Source: Clostridiales bacterium (lineage in GTDB: Bacteria; Bacillota; Clostridia; Lachnospirales; Lachnospiraceae). From it: a DNA stretch of 41,796 nucleotides. The translations under genes were made by a program, and so were the position numbers. Positions 1-9,048 of the stretch are shown here, piece after piece (within the stretch, counting starts at the first letter, position 1; each line of letters starts with the position of its first letter). The notes beneath the pieces are model-generated. The model had not been told where the DNA came from. It searched no databases and was given only the letters and a program-made list of their open reading frames with translations. The stretch lies in NCBI GenBank assembly GCA_012520645.1, contig JAAYNV010000047.1:1-41796 (forward strand), read 5' to 3'.

Positions 1-414
1 GAACGGAAAAAGGACTCTGCCTATTCATCCTGTTATTTTGTACTAAATGATGACCGCGAAAAGCTCTATGAACGAATTGATGCCCGAGTGGATCAAATGC
101 TTTCAGATGGACTTATCGCAGAAGTAAAAAAACTGCTGGCAATGGGCTGTAAGCGGTCCGATACAGCCATGCAGGGACTTGGTTATAAGGAAATTCTCGA
201 CTATCTGAATGGAGAAATTACATTAGAGCGGGCCATCTATCTAATCAAACGGGATACACGCCACTTTGCGAAAAGACAGCTTACATGGTTTCGTCGGGAA
301 AAAGAAGTTATCTGGATCAACAAACCCGACTTTGACTATTTCAGTCAAAGAATAATTGATTATATGGTGGATTGTTTTGAAAAAAGAAAAGGAAAAGAAA
401 TAGAAAAGGATTGA
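1..414 (+). CDS. miaA: tRNA dimethylallyltransferase MiaA, C-terminal part (5' end outside window)
   Basis: The open frame runs from base 1 (no start in the window) to a TGA at 412-414 and encodes about 137 residues. It matches the C-terminal part of MiaA: a YERIDARVDQML segment, then the GLxxEV.LL region, the MQGLGYKE motif, a block ending in RDTRHFAKRQLTWFR, and a short charged tail. MiaA transfers a dimethylallyl group to N6 of A37 in tRNAs reading UNN codons. The nucleotide-binding P-loop half lies upstream of the window. The next gene starts 12 bases downstream, which suggests co-transcription. The family call is firm; the missing half is a window-edge effect and not evidence of truncation. 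Confidence 0.95.
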   Translation, partial: ERKKDSAYSSCYFVLNDDREKLYERIDARVDQMLSDGLIAEVKKLLAMGCKRSDTAMQGLGYKEILDYLNGEITLERAIYLIKRDTRHFAKRQLTWFRREKEVIWINKPDFDYFSQRIIDYMVDCFEKRKGKEIEKD

Positions 415-426
415 AAGCATAGTACT

Positions 427-1782
427 ATGAAACCAAATAAAGAACAAACTAAATTAGAAAAAAAGCTTCAGAAACAATATCAGGAAATGGGAATCTGTAC
501 CGAAGTTTATACCTATGGCGAACGGATTTTGGCGGAATTAAAAGAACGTTTTTCGGAAATTGACGCAGTGGCAGAATACAATCAGATGAAGGTAGTTGCT
601 GCCATGCAGAAAAATAAGGTTGGTGAGGCATGTCTGTACGGTACGACCGGCTATGGTTATAATGATATCGGAAGAGACACACTGGAAGCAGTCTATGCTT
701 CGATTTTTCATACAGAAGATGCCCTGGTCCGCCCCCAGATTACCTGTGGAACCCATGCCCTTGCCCTGGCATTAATGAGCAACCTCCGTCCCGGTGACAT
801 GCTCTATTCCCCGGTCGGAAAGCCTTATGATACGTTGGAGGAGGTCATTGGAATCCGGGACGAAAAAGGAAGCAGCCCGGACGGAAGAAGCACCGGCTCT
901 TTAAAGGAATATGGAATATCCTACCGGCAGACCGATCTGCTTTCCGACGGCAGTTTTGACTTTCCGGCAATTGAAAAAGTACTTTCGGAGGAACCCACTA
1001 TCCGGCTTGTCACCATTCAGCGTTCCAAAGGCTATCAGACAAGACCGACTCTCTCAGTCAACCGAATCGGAGAACTGATTTCCTTTATCAAGGAACGCAG
1101 ACCGGACATACTCTGCATGGTTGATAACTGTTACGGAGAATTTGTAGAAACAAAGGAACCCTCGGAAGTCGGAGCCGACATGGTAGTAGGCTCCCTGATC
1201 AAAAATCCGGGTGGTGGACTGGCTCCGATTGGCGGTTATATTGCAGGGACAAAGAAATGTGTACAAAATGCAGCATTTCGCCTGACTTCTCCCGGACTTG
1301 GAAAAGAAGTGGGCGCATCCTTAGGTGTACTCAGTTCCTTTTTCCAGGGACTTTTTCTGGCACCCACTGTATCAGCAGGTGCCCTAAAGGGCGCCATTTT
1401 TGCGGCTAACCTCTATGAGCGTCTTGGATACAGGGTCGTGCCAAATGGCAGTGAAAGCAGACACGATATTATTCAGGCAGTAGAGTTCGGAAATCCGGAA
1501 GGGGTGATAGCCTTCTGTGAGGGAATCCAGGCAGCTGCCCCGGTGGATAGTTATGTGACGCCGGAACCATGGGATATGCCGGGTTATGATAATCAGGTTA
1601 TTATGGCGGCGGGTGCTTTTGTATCCGGTTCTTCCATAGAGCTGTCGGCTGACGGTCCGATCACACCTCCGTATGCTGTTTATTTTCAGGGAGGGCTGAC
1701 TTGGCAGCATGCAAAATTCGGAATTTTAAAAACCCTGCAGTCACTTGTAGATAAAGGGATTATTTCAGCTCAGAAATTGTAG
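427..1782 (+). CDS. PLP-dependent enzyme of the methionine gamma-lyase-like (YnbB / aluminium-resistance) family
   Basis: A 451-residue protein starting at ATG 427. It has the fold-type I PLP enzyme layout: an N-terminal GYGYNDIGRDTLE segment, a QITCGTHALALAL cofactor-pocket region, an MVDNCYGEF segment holding the expected cofactor-contacting Asp, and the Lys-containing GSLIKNPGGGLAPIGGYIAG block where the Schiff-base lysine should sit. This pattern belongs to the Met_gamma_lyase family that includes B. subtilis YnbB; older annotations call it aluminium resistance protein. The substrate is not established and I do not assign methionine gamma-lyase activity. It follows miaA closely, as in several Clostridia, and is followed by a terminator-like hairpin. 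Confidence 0.9.
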   Translation: MKPNKEQTKLEKKLQKQYQEMGICTEVYTYGERILAELKERFSEIDAVAEYNQMKVVAAMQKNKVGEACLYGTTGYGYNDIGRDTLEAVYASIFHTEDALVRPQITCGTHALALALMSNLRPGDMLYSPVGKPYDTLEEVIGIRDEKGSSPDGRSTGSLKEYGISYRQTDLLSDGSFDFPAIEKVLSEEPTIRLVTIQRSKGYQTRPTLSVNRIGELISFIKERRPDILCMVDNCYGEFVETKEPSEVGADMVVGSLIKNPGGGLAPIGGYIAGTKKCVQNAAFRLTSPGLGKEVGASLGVLSSFFQGLFLAPTVSAGALKGAIFAANLYERLGYRVVPNGSESRHDIIQAVEFGNPEGVIAFCEGIQAAAPVDSYVTPEPWDMPGYDNQVIMAAGAFVSGSSIELSADGPITPPYAVYFQGGLTWQHAKFGILKTLQSLVDKGIISAQKL

Positions 1783-1794
1783 AAACATCGGTTC

Positions 1795-1821
1795 TTTCGC
1801 AGAATCAGGCGAAAAATTTTT
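1795..1821 (+). terminator. Probable Rho-independent terminator after the PLP enzyme gene
   Basis: TTTCGC and GCGAAA form a 6-bp stem with an 8-base loop, 12 bases after the stop codon, followed by AATTTTT. The stem is short, so termination may be partial. Confidence 0.45.
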
Positions 1822-1832
1822 GGCTGATTTTG

Positions 1833-1861
1833 TGTACAGACCATTGAAAATGTGATAAGAT
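1833..1861 (+). promoter_or_regulatory. Possible sigma-A promoter for the DUF4321-like gene
   Basis: TGTACA (1833-1838, 4 of 6 to TTGACA) is separated by 17 bases from TAAGAT (1856-1861, 5 of 6 to TATAAT). It lies after the upstream hairpin and 36 bases before the next start codon. The -35 is weak, so this is tentative. Confidence 0.35.
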
Positions 1862-1896
1862 AACAAGCGTACAAAAGGGTACTTGGGAGGAATACC

Positions 1897-2136
1897 ATGA
1901 GAGGAAAGAATAACTGGACATGTTTTCTGCTCATTCTGGCAGGCATTGTTCTGGGAGGTTTGATCGGTAATGTCTTTCCAAACAGCTGGTTAAACTATGG
2001 ACAGACTTTTGGTCTGTCATCACCACTTGTTTTGGATCTGGGTATTTTAAGCATCACCTTCGCAATGACAATTAAAATTACAATTGCCAGCATCATTGGC
2101 ATTGCAGTAGGTATTTTTATATACAAAGTTATCTGA
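1897..2136 (+). CDS. Small membrane protein, DUF4321-type
   Basis: A 79-residue protein with a GGAGG ribosome binding site (1885-1891) ahead of ATG 1897. It has two hydrophobic segments, about residues 9-27 and 48-78, with a short linker containing NVFPNSWLNYG, so it is most likely an integral membrane protein with two spans. The sequence resembles the short DUF4321 proteins that sit next to radC or maf in Clostridia. No function is established. It stands 74 bases before radC and is preceded by a hairpin and a weak promoter, so it may be the first gene of the radC-mre transcription unit. That link is inferred from position only. Confidence 0.8.
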   Translation: MRGKNNWTCFLLILAGIVLGGLIGNVFPNSWLNYGQTFGLSSPLVLDLGILSITFAMTIKITIASIIGIAVGIFIYKVI

Positions 2137-2210
2137 CCATAACAATTATTTATTTCCATTTATGTAAAGAGGGTTATCTGCAAAGGAATCGGAGCATGAG
2201 GGAATAAATT

Positions 2211-2927
2211 ATGGACAAACAACAGAAAAATAATAAGCATAGAACTTTATCCGTCACAGATTGCTGTGAACTTCCGTATGAAAAGTTTTTACGGGAGGGT
2301 GCAGAGAGTTTAAGTGATGCAGAACTTTTGGCAATTATGCTTCGTACCGGAACCAGGGGTGAGGATACCGTCAGCATCGGTCAAAAAATTTTAAAGCTGC
2401 CCGCCGGAAAAGAAAAGGGACTGCTCGGACTGCATCATCTTTCGGTGGAGGAGCTGATGACGTTAAAGGGCGTCGGACAAGTCAAAGCTGTGCGGATTAA
2501 ATGTATTGCAGAACTAAGCCGTAGAATTGCACAGGCACGAGTCAGCGAACGGTTACAGTTTACCAGCCCGGAAGCTGTTGCTGCTTACTATATGGAAACT
2601 CTGCGACATGAGGAGACAGAGCAGACACTCTTGATTCTAATGGATGGCAGAAACCGGCTGATACGTGAACTGACATTGACCAGAGGAACTGTAAATGCTT
2701 CATTGCTTTCTCCAAGGGAAATTTTTGTGGAAGCGCTTCGAAGTCAGGCCGTTTATGTGATGCTGATACACAACCATCCCAGTGGGGATGCAACACCGAG
2801 CAGACAGGATATACAGATTACACAACAAATCAAAAAGAGCGGAGATCTGATCGGAATTCCATTGATTGATCATATTATCATCGGAGATATGTCCTTTACC
2901 AGTTTCAAACAGGAAGGATTCTTATAA
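2211..2927 (+). CDS. radC: RadC/JAB-domain DNA repair family protein
   Basis: A 238-residue protein. The N-terminal part carries the RadC helix-hairpin-helix region (LSDAELLAIMLRTGT near residue 36, then a second ELMTLKGVGQVKAVRI helix-hairpin-helix). The C-terminal MPN+/JAB metalloprotease-like fold has the metal motif HNHPSGDATPSRQDI around residues 188-202, with its glutamate supplied earlier near EIFVEALR. The family is named for DNA repair but its biochemical role remains unsettled. It stands 29 bases upstream of mreB. This radC-mreBCD order is common in Firmicutes and suggests shared transcription. Confidence 0.95.
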   Translation: MDKQQKNNKHRTLSVTDCCELPYEKFLREGAESLSDAELLAIMLRTGTRGEDTVSIGQKILKLPAGKEKGLLGLHHLSVEELMTLKGVGQVKAVRIKCIAELSRRIAQARVSERLQFTSPEAVAAYYMETLRHEETEQTLLILMDGRNRLIRELTLTRGTVNASLLSPREIFVEALRSQAVYVMLIHNHPSGDATPSRQDIQITQQIKKSGDLIGIPLIDHIIIGDMSFTSFKQEGFL

Positions 2928-2956
2928 TATACAGGCAAAAGAAAGGGGTTGTCACT

Positions 2957-3967
2957 TTGGCAAACAGCGCATTTGGTATCGATCTTGGTACCAGTAACAT
3001 TAAAATTTATAACCGTGCAGACGACAGTATCATGGTGGAAAAGAACATGATCGCAATTGAAAATAAAAACACACTGTTCGCATACGGAAATTCTGCATTT
3101 GATATGTATGAGAAAGCACCGGGAAATATTCATATTTCGTACCCGCTCTGCAATGGTGTGATTGCAGACATCAAAAATATGGAAACCCTGGTTCGTTATT
3201 TTATTTCTGATCTTACGAAAGGAAATATTAAAGCTGCAGATTATTACATCGCCGTGCCGACAGATGTAACGGAAGTGGAAAAAAGAGCCTTCTATGATCT
3301 GATCAAGGATGCCAATGTTAAGGCAAAAAAGATCATGGTTGTAGAAAAGGCAATTGCTGACGGACTTGGAATGGATATTGATGTCAAAAATTCACAAGGT
3401 GTTCTGCTCGTAAACGTTGGATTTGATACAACGGAAATTTCGATTCTGTCTCTGGGAGGCATTGTCTTAAGCAAACTGATCAAAGTAGGCGGACAGAAAT
3501 TTGATGAAGCAATCCGCAATGCCGTACGCAAGGAATTTAGTCTGATCATTGGTGGAAAAACCGCTGAAAATGTCAAAAAATCACTGGATGAACTGGAATC
3601 GAATGGCACGGGCGCTATTGTGTACGGTCGTGATATTGTGACCGGTCTTCCGGTTGAACGTGAAATCCCGACACAGCTTGTTGATGATTGTCTGCGTGAG
3701 TATTTTAATATAATCATTGATAATATCAAAGTTATTCTGGAGCGCACTCCGCCGGAGCTTGCCGCCGATATTTACAGACACGGTCTATATCTGACCGGTG
3801 GCGCATCCCAGGTAAGTCATCTGGACGAACTTTTAAGTAAGGGCACAGGACTTCGTGTGAACCAGTCTGAGAATCCGGTTGCAACGGTAGCGCTTGGTCT
3901 GTCTAAGATCATTAAAGATGATAACTATAAATCTGTAGCCTATGCGATTGAAGGAATGGGTAAATGA
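2957..3967 (+). CDS. mreB: Rod-shape-determining actin homologue MreB
   Basis: A 336-residue protein of normal MreB length. The start is TTG at 2957, preceded by AAAGGGG about 8 bases upstream; the protein then opens MANSAFGIDLGTSNIKIY, the phosphate-1 loop of actin-like ATPases. Further actin-family motifs are VLLVNVGFDTTEISIL near residue 149 (phosphate 2) and LYLTGGASQVSHLDELL near residue 276 (adenosine motif). MreB forms membrane-bound filaments that guide lateral wall synthesis. The stop overlaps the start of mreC by four bases (ATGA), which indicates translational coupling. Confidence 0.97.
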   Translation: MANSAFGIDLGTSNIKIYNRADDSIMVEKNMIAIENKNTLFAYGNSAFDMYEKAPGNIHISYPLCNGVIADIKNMETLVRYFISDLTKGNIKAADYYIAVPTDVTEVEKRAFYDLIKDANVKAKKIMVVEKAIADGLGMDIDVKNSQGVLLVNVGFDTTEISILSLGGIVLSKLIKVGGQKFDEAIRNAVRKEFSLIIGGKTAENVKKSLDELESNGTGAIVYGRDIVTGLPVEREIPTQLVDDCLREYFNIIIDNIKVILERTPPELAADIYRHGLYLTGGASQVSHLDELLSKGTGLRVNQSENPVATVALGLSKIIKDDNYKSVAYAIEGMGK

Positions 3968-4830
3968 GTCCGATTGTCAAAAGAAAGCGGGAAAAGTTCA
4001 CGCTGCCCAGCAGTTATCTGGTGTTGATCTTATCCTTTTTGTGCATTGGAATGACCGTTCTGACCTTCAGTACGGATTTGTTCAGTGGTCCGCTAGGAAC
4101 CATTGCCGGATACGTAATCGTTCCATTCCAAAACGGTATTACAGAGGTCGGAAGCTTCCTGTCTGACCGTTCTGATGAACTGGCACAGCTTCGTGATGTA
4201 CAACGGGAGAATGAAGCACTGAGGCAGCAGGTGGATGAACTGACCATTGAAAATACTTTGCTTCAGCAGGATAAATATGAATTGAATAATCTGCGTGAAC
4301 TTTATAAACTGGATGCCCAATATGAGCAGTATGAGAAAGTCGGTGCGCGCATCATTGCGTGGGACGGTGGCAACTGGTTTAATTCCTTTACGATCGATAA
4401 AGGAACGGAGGACGGCATTCAGGTGGATATGAATGTTATGGCGGGCAGCGGTCTGGTCGGCAGAGTAACCGATGTAGGTCCCAACTGGGCCAAAGTCATG
4501 TCTATTATAGATGATAACTCGAATGTGAGCGGCAGTATGCTTTCCACCTCGGATAAGCTGATTGTGTCCGGTGATCTGGAACTGATGTCAGAGGGTGTAA
4601 TTCGTTTTAAAAATCTGATTGACAGTGATGACAAAGTCGTAGAAGGAGACAAGATTGTTACCTCATCGGTAAGTGATAAGTATCTTCCGGGAATCCTGAT
4701 TGGTTATATCAGCTCGATCGGAAGAGATTCTAATAATCTTACCAAGTCAGGAACCATGACTCCTGCAGTGGATTTTGCACATCTGGAAGAAGTACTGGTC
4801 ATTCTGGAATTGAAACAACAGGTTGAATAA
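3964..4830 (+). CDS. mreC: Rod-shape-determining protein MreC
   Basis: A 288-residue bitopic protein starting in the ATGA overlap with mreB. One transmembrane segment (about residues 17-40) follows a basic cytoplasmic stretch. A coiled coil (about residues 65-112, rich in Glu/Gln/Leu) comes next, then the beta-rich extracellular MreC domain with MNVMAGSGLVGRVTDVG and SIIDDNSNVSGSM. MreC joins MreD, RodA and PBP2 in the elongasome and is thought to activate PBP2. Length and layout are normal. Confidence 0.96.
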   Translation: MSPIVKRKREKFTLPSSYLVLILSFLCIGMTVLTFSTDLFSGPLGTIAGYVIVPFQNGITEVGSFLSDRSDELAQLRDVQRENEALRQQVDELTIENTLLQQDKYELNNLRELYKLDAQYEQYEKVGARIIAWDGGNWFNSFTIDKGTEDGIQVDMNVMAGSGLVGRVTDVGPNWAKVMSIIDDNSNVSGSMLSTSDKLIVSGDLELMSEGVIRFKNLIDSDDKVVEGDKIVTSSVSDKYLPGILIGYISSIGRDSNNLTKSGTMTPAVDFAHLEEVLVILELKQQVE

Positions 4831-4848
4831 AGAGAAAGGGAAACAGGC

Positions 4849-5352
4849 ATGAGAAAAAAGATAACAGCAATTATTTTAGTTTTATTCTGTTTTCTGCTTC
4901 AGACGACACTTTTCCATGCACTTGCTTTTAATGGCATTATTCCAAATCTTTTGATTATCCTGACAGCATCCTATGGTTTTATGCGAGGCAAAAAAACCGG
5001 TCTGATCACCGGTTTTTTCTGTGGGTTTTTACTGGATATTTTTTTTGGCAGCGTCATTGGCTTCAATGCACTTATTTACATGTGGATTGGTTACATGAAC
5101 GGTTCCTTCCGCAAGATTTTTTTCCCGGAGGATATTAAGCTGCCTATGTTCATGATCGTCCTGAGCGATTTTATTTACGGATGCCTGAGCTACTGTGTAT
5201 TTTTTCTGCTGAGAGGACGTTTTGCCGTTGACTATTATCTGATACATATTATTCTTCCGGAAATAGTTTATACGGTTTTTATATCCATGTTTTTATACCC
5301 TCTGATTTTGAAGCTGGATACCTGGCTGGAAAAATGTGAACGTGAGGAATAA
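4849..5352 (+). CDS. mreD: Rod-shape-determining protein MreD
   Basis: A 167-residue, very hydrophobic protein with about five membrane spans. It starts at ATG 4849 after AGAAAGGG. The segments GIIPNLLIILTASYGFMRGKK and GLITGFFCGFLLDIFFG are typical of MreD. It is the third gene of mreBCD, 18 bases after mreC and 14 bases before PBP2. MreD is a membrane member of the elongation complex with no known catalytic activity. Confidence 0.93.
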   Translation: MRKKITAIILVLFCFLLQTTLFHALAFNGIIPNLLIILTASYGFMRGKKTGLITGFFCGFLLDIFFGSVIGFNALIYMWIGYMNGSFRKIFFPEDIKLPMFMIVLSDFIYGCLSYCVFFLLRGRFAVDYYLIHIILPEIVYTVFISMFLYPLILKLDTWLEKCEREE

Positions 5353-5366
5353 AGGAGTCCTGGACA

Positions 5367-8279
5367 TTGTTTAAGAACATCAAGGAAAATTTCATCAACC
5401 TCGTCACTTCAAGGCTTTTTGTACTTGTTGTGGTTTTTACTATGCTTTTTGCAGTTTTGCTGCACTGGATTTTTGATCTTCAAATTGTGAACGGGGAAGA
5501 TTATCTGAATAATTTTAAACTGAAAATACAAAAAGAGCGCAGTATTCCCAGCACAAGAGGAAATATCTATGACCGGAATGGCAAACTGCTTGCATACAAT
5601 GAACTGGCCTATTCGGTTACGATTGCCGATGTCTTTGAATCGGTAACCGGAAAGAATGCTGCTTTAAATGATACGATCTATCGCTTGATCAATTACATCG
5701 AGGACAATGATGATTCCATTATAAACGATTTTAACATTGTTCTGGATAAGGATAATAACTATCAGTTTGCAGTAGAAGATAAGCAGCTTCAGCGTTTTCT
5801 GGCAGATGTTTATGGGCGAAAAACCGTAGAAGAACTGGAATATAAGGAATCCACTGCGACACCGGATGAAGTAGTTGCCTACCTGGCAGGAAAAGGAAAA
5901 TATGAAATTGGCGGCTACCGTGATGAAGCCCACAAAATTTTTGTACCGGGGCTTGGGTATACGAAGGAAGAGGTTTTAAAAATTCTTTCCATCCGTTATG
6001 CCATGAGTGCCAATAGTTATCAGAAATTTATTCCGACTGTTGTGGCAACGGATGTCAATGAACGGACTGTAGCCGTCATTATGGAGAATTCCAATGAACT
6101 GGAAGGTGTTTCCATTGCAGAGGATACGGTACGCAAATATGTGGACAGCGTTTATTTTTCTCATATTATCGGCTATACCGGAAAGATTTCACAGGAGGAA
6201 CTTACCGAACTAAACAACGAAGAGGCTTTGGAAAACGGAAATAACAAAGAAGCGGATACCTCCGAACGTTACAACCTGAATGATATGGTAGGCAAAGCCG
6301 GAATTGAACAAGTTATGGAGCGTAAGCTCCAGGGACAGGACGGTACCGAATTTATCAATGTGGACAAGCAGGGAAGAGTCATTGAGACAAGCGACCGTGT
6401 AGAGCCGATTGCCGGAAATAATGTCTATTTGTCCATTGACCACGATCTTCAAGTTGCCACCTACAATATTCTGGAGCAGAAGATTGCCGGTATTCTCTAT
6501 TCTAAAATTCTGAATATCAAAGAATATGTACTGCCGGAGAATGCTTCTGCCAGCAACATAAAAATCGCTATTTATGATCTATATTATGCTCTATTAAACA
6601 ATAATGTCATAGATATTTCCCACTTTGAAAGCAAATATGCGAGGGAAACGGAAAAAGCGGTAGCAGAAACTTTCCGTACACAGAAGCAGCTTGTGATTGA
6701 CCGGATTGCACAGGAGCTTTTAGAGACAAAAACACCATACAATCAGCTTTCTGAAGAATATCAGGTATATGAAAGTTATATCGTTTCCATGCTCAGTTCC
6801 AACAGCAAGGCTGTTCTACAGGAGAAACTAGTTGATTCCGAGGATGAAATTTATCAGGCATGGCATAAGGATGAGTCCATCAGTCTGAATGAATATCTGA
6901 ATCATGCCATTGCCCGAAACTGGATTGATGTAACCAAGCTTGACTTAAGCAGTCAGTATTCAGATTCTGAAGAGATTTATTCTCAGTTGGTTGCTTATAT
7001 TATAGAAAATCTGGACAATAATACCGAATTTTCGAAAAAGCTATATAAATATATGCTGCTAAACGATCAGATTACCGGAAAGCAGATTTGTCAGATTCTG
7101 TGTGAACAGAATATCATTGATGTACCGGAATCCGAAGAGAACGCTCTGAGAAATGGAGCGGTTTCTCCCTATAACTTCATGATGGAGCGGATTAAAAATC
7201 TGGATATCACTCCGGCTCAGCTGGCACTGGATCCATGCTCCGGCTCCTGTGTTGTCACGGATGTAAACACTGGAGAAGTTTTGGCATTGGTTACCTATCC
7301 CGGCTATGATAATAACCGGCTTGCAAATACAATTGATGCCGATTATTTTAAACAGCTGACGGAGGATCAGTCCAGACCTCTCTGGAATTATGCAACCCAG
7401 CAGCTTAGTGCCCCCGGATCTACGTTTAAAATGGTATCAGCGACTGCAGCGCTTGAGGAAAATATCGTAACCACTGGAGAGACGATTATCTGTCACAGCA
7501 GCGGTTTTGATAAATTTACCAATCCGCCGAAATGTTGGATCAACCCTGGCGGAAGCCATGGTGCTTTAAATGTTTCAGGCGCGATTACCAATTCCTGCAA
7601 CAATTATTTTTACGAAGTAGGCTACCGTTTAGGGCAGAATGCCGGCAGCTATGACAGCGATAAAGGTTTGGAAAAGCTGGCAGAATATGCAGATCTTTAT
7701 GGGCTTTCTGAGCCCTCCGGCATCGAACTTCCGGAATCCGAACCAAAGCTGTCCGATACTGACGCAGTACGTTCCGCCATTGGGCAGGGTACGAACAACT
7801 TTACAACAGCTGGCCTGGCACGTTATGTAACAACTGTTGCCAACAGCGGCACCTGCTATAATTTAAGTCTTTTAGACAAGCTGACTGATTCCAATGGGAA
7901 TTTGCTGGAATACTATACTCCAACGGTCCGAAACCGGGTCGATATTGCCCAGTCCTCATGGAATGCCATACATCGCGGAATGCGTGGGGTAGTCGAAAAT
8001 AAAGCCTATTATCAGGACTTAAAGGTCAATGTAGCAGGCAAGACCGGAACGGCTCAGGAGAACAGACGCCGTCCGAACCATGCGCTTTTTGTCGGCTATG
8101 CTCCATATGAGAATCCTGAAATCTCAATTGCCACCCGTGTGGCATTTGGTTATACCTCTGATTATGCAGCAGAAATTTCCAGGGATGTGTTTAAATATTA
8201 TTTCCATCTGGAAGACGAAGATGCGCTTTTGAATGGAACCGCATCCGCACCGGAAGCAACCGGTGGCGGCGGCGACTGA
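5367..8279 (+). CDS. mrdA: Penicillin-binding protein 2 (elongasome class B transpeptidase) with a large internal insertion
   Basis: The protein has 970 residues, against roughly 600-720 for the family. The start is TTG 5367 with AAAGGAG about 10 bases upstream. One N-terminal membrane anchor (about residues 15-37) is followed by the PBP dimerisation domain (RGNIYDRNGKLLAYNE). The transpeptidase motifs are complete: S-T-F-K with the nucleophile at Ser685, S-C-N at 743-745 and K-T-G-T at 892-895. Between a segment near residue 360 (SIDHDLQVATYNILEQK) and SGSCVVTDVNTGEVLALV at 625 lies about 245 residues of acidic, mainly helical-looking sequence absent from standard PBP2. The frame is open throughout and the catalytic motifs are intact, so the enzyme is expected to crosslink peptidoglycan with RodA as partner. 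The role of the insertion is unknown. Confidence 0.95.
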   Translation: MFKNIKENFINLVTSRLFVLVVVFTMLFAVLLHWIFDLQIVNGEDYLNNFKLKIQKERSIPSTRGNIYDRNGKLLAYNELAYSVTIADVFESVTGKNAALNDTIYRLINYIEDNDDSIINDFNIVLDKDNNYQFAVEDKQLQRFLADVYGRKTVEELEYKESTATPDEVVAYLAGKGKYEIGGYRDEAHKIFVPGLGYTKEEVLKILSIRYAMSANSYQKFIPTVVATDVNERTVAVIMENSNELEGVSIAEDTVRKYVDSVYFSHIIGYTGKISQEELTELNNEEALENGNNKEADTSERYNLNDMVGKAGIEQVMERKLQGQDGTEFINVDKQGRVIETSDRVEPIAGNNVYLSIDHDLQVATYNILEQKIAGILYSKILNIKEYVLPENASASNIKIAIYDLYYALLNNNVIDISHFESKYARETEKAVAETFRTQKQLVIDRIAQELLETKTPYNQLSEEYQVYESYIVSMLSSNSKAVLQEKLVDSEDEIYQAWHKDESISLNEYLNHAIARNWIDVTKLDLSSQYSDSEEIYSQLVAYIIENLDNNTEFSKKLYKYMLLNDQITGKQICQILCEQNIIDVPESEENALRNGAVSPYNFMMERIKNLDITPAQLALDPCSGSCVVTDVNTGEVLALVTYPGYDNNRLANTIDADYFKQLTEDQSRPLWNYATQQLSAPGSTFKMVSATAALEENIVTTGETIICHSSGFDKFTNPPKCWINPGGSHGALNVSGAITNSCNNYFYEVGYRLGQNAGSYDSDKGLEKLAEYADLYGLSEPSGIELPESEPKLSDTDAVRSAIGQGTNNFTTAGLARYVTTVANSGTCYNLSLLDKLTDSNGNLLEYYTPTVRNRVDIAQSSWNAIHRGMRGVVENKAYYQDLKVNVAGKTGTAQENRRRPNHALFVGYAPYENPEISIATRVAFGYTSDYAAEISRDVFKYYFHLEDEDALLNGTASAPEATGGGGD

Positions 8280-8307
8280 TAAGAAGGAAATGAAAGGTAG
8301 AACTGTC

Positions 8308-8967
8308 ATGAAAAATGCCGTAATGATAAAAAGCTTTCCAAATGGACTTATGGTTCTTTTGGATGAGAAAATGGAATTTCCTGAACTGCTAAAGGAAGTG
8401 GCACTGAAATTTAAGGAATCCCAGCACTTTTTTTCAGGCGCTAAAATGGCGCTTTCTCTGGAAGGAAGAATGCTGAGCGAGCAAGAAGAAAAACAGGTTG
8501 TGGATACGATTATTGCCAACTCATCTTTAAATATTGTCTGCCTGGTTGGCAAGGATGAAGAAACCAACCAAGCTTTCTTTAAGGCAGTAGAACAGGCTGA
8601 AAATTTGCAGAAGGATAATGACGGACAGTTTTACCGTGGAACCCTTCGAAATGGACAGCTTTTAGAAACCGAAAAGAGTATTGTCGTTATCGGCGATGTT
8701 CATCCCGGTGCCTCCATTATCTCTCATAAGGACATTATTGTCCTCGGTGGTCTGTATGGAGAAGCTTATGCCGGTGGAAACGGTGAAGAAGGACATTTTG
8801 TTGTAGCGCTTGAAATGTCTCCGCAAAAATTAAAGGTCGGAGATTTCAAATATATATCTACCGAAAAGAGCAGGTGGTCTATCCGCCCGAAGGTACAGCC
8901 GAAGATTGCCTATGTGAAAAACGGAAGGGTAATCGTGGAACCACTTACAAAAGAATCACTAAATTAA
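8308..8967 (+). CDS. minC: Septum site-determining protein MinC
   Basis: I place the start at ATG 8308 (AAAGG about 9 bases upstream), giving 219 residues, the usual MinC length. The frame stays open upstream into the PBP2 gene, but the extra N-terminal residues look non-native. The N-terminal domain (MKNAVMIKSFPNGLMVLL) precedes the C-terminal beta-helix domain with TLRNGQLLETEKSIVVIGDVHPGASI and IIVLGGLYGEAYAG, which bind MinD and FtsZ. MinC blocks FtsZ polymerisation away from midcell. It follows PBP2 directly and precedes minD by 81 bases. Confidence 0.92.
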   Translation: MKNAVMIKSFPNGLMVLLDEKMEFPELLKEVALKFKESQHFFSGAKMALSLEGRMLSEQEEKQVVDTIIANSSLNIVCLVGKDEETNQAFFKAVEQAENLQKDNDGQFYRGTLRNGQLLETEKSIVVIGDVHPGASIISHKDIIVLGGLYGEAYAGGNGEEGHFVVALEMSPQKLKVGDFKYISTEKSRWSIRPKVQPKIAYVKNGRVIVEPLTKESLN

Positions 8968-9008
8968 ATCTTTTGGGACGTAATTTAGGGGACAACTATT
9001 TCAACACA

Positions 9009-9026
9009 GTCTGCAAAATGTCAGAC
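9009..9026 (+). promoter_or_regulatory. Small inverted repeat ahead of minD
   Basis: GTCTG (9009-9013) and CAGAC (9022-9026) pair around an 8-base spacer. There is no T-run after it, so it does not look like a terminator. It could shape the leader of the minD message; its function is unknown. Confidence 0.25.
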
Positions 9027-9048
9027 GCTATTAACGGAGGTTAAGAAC

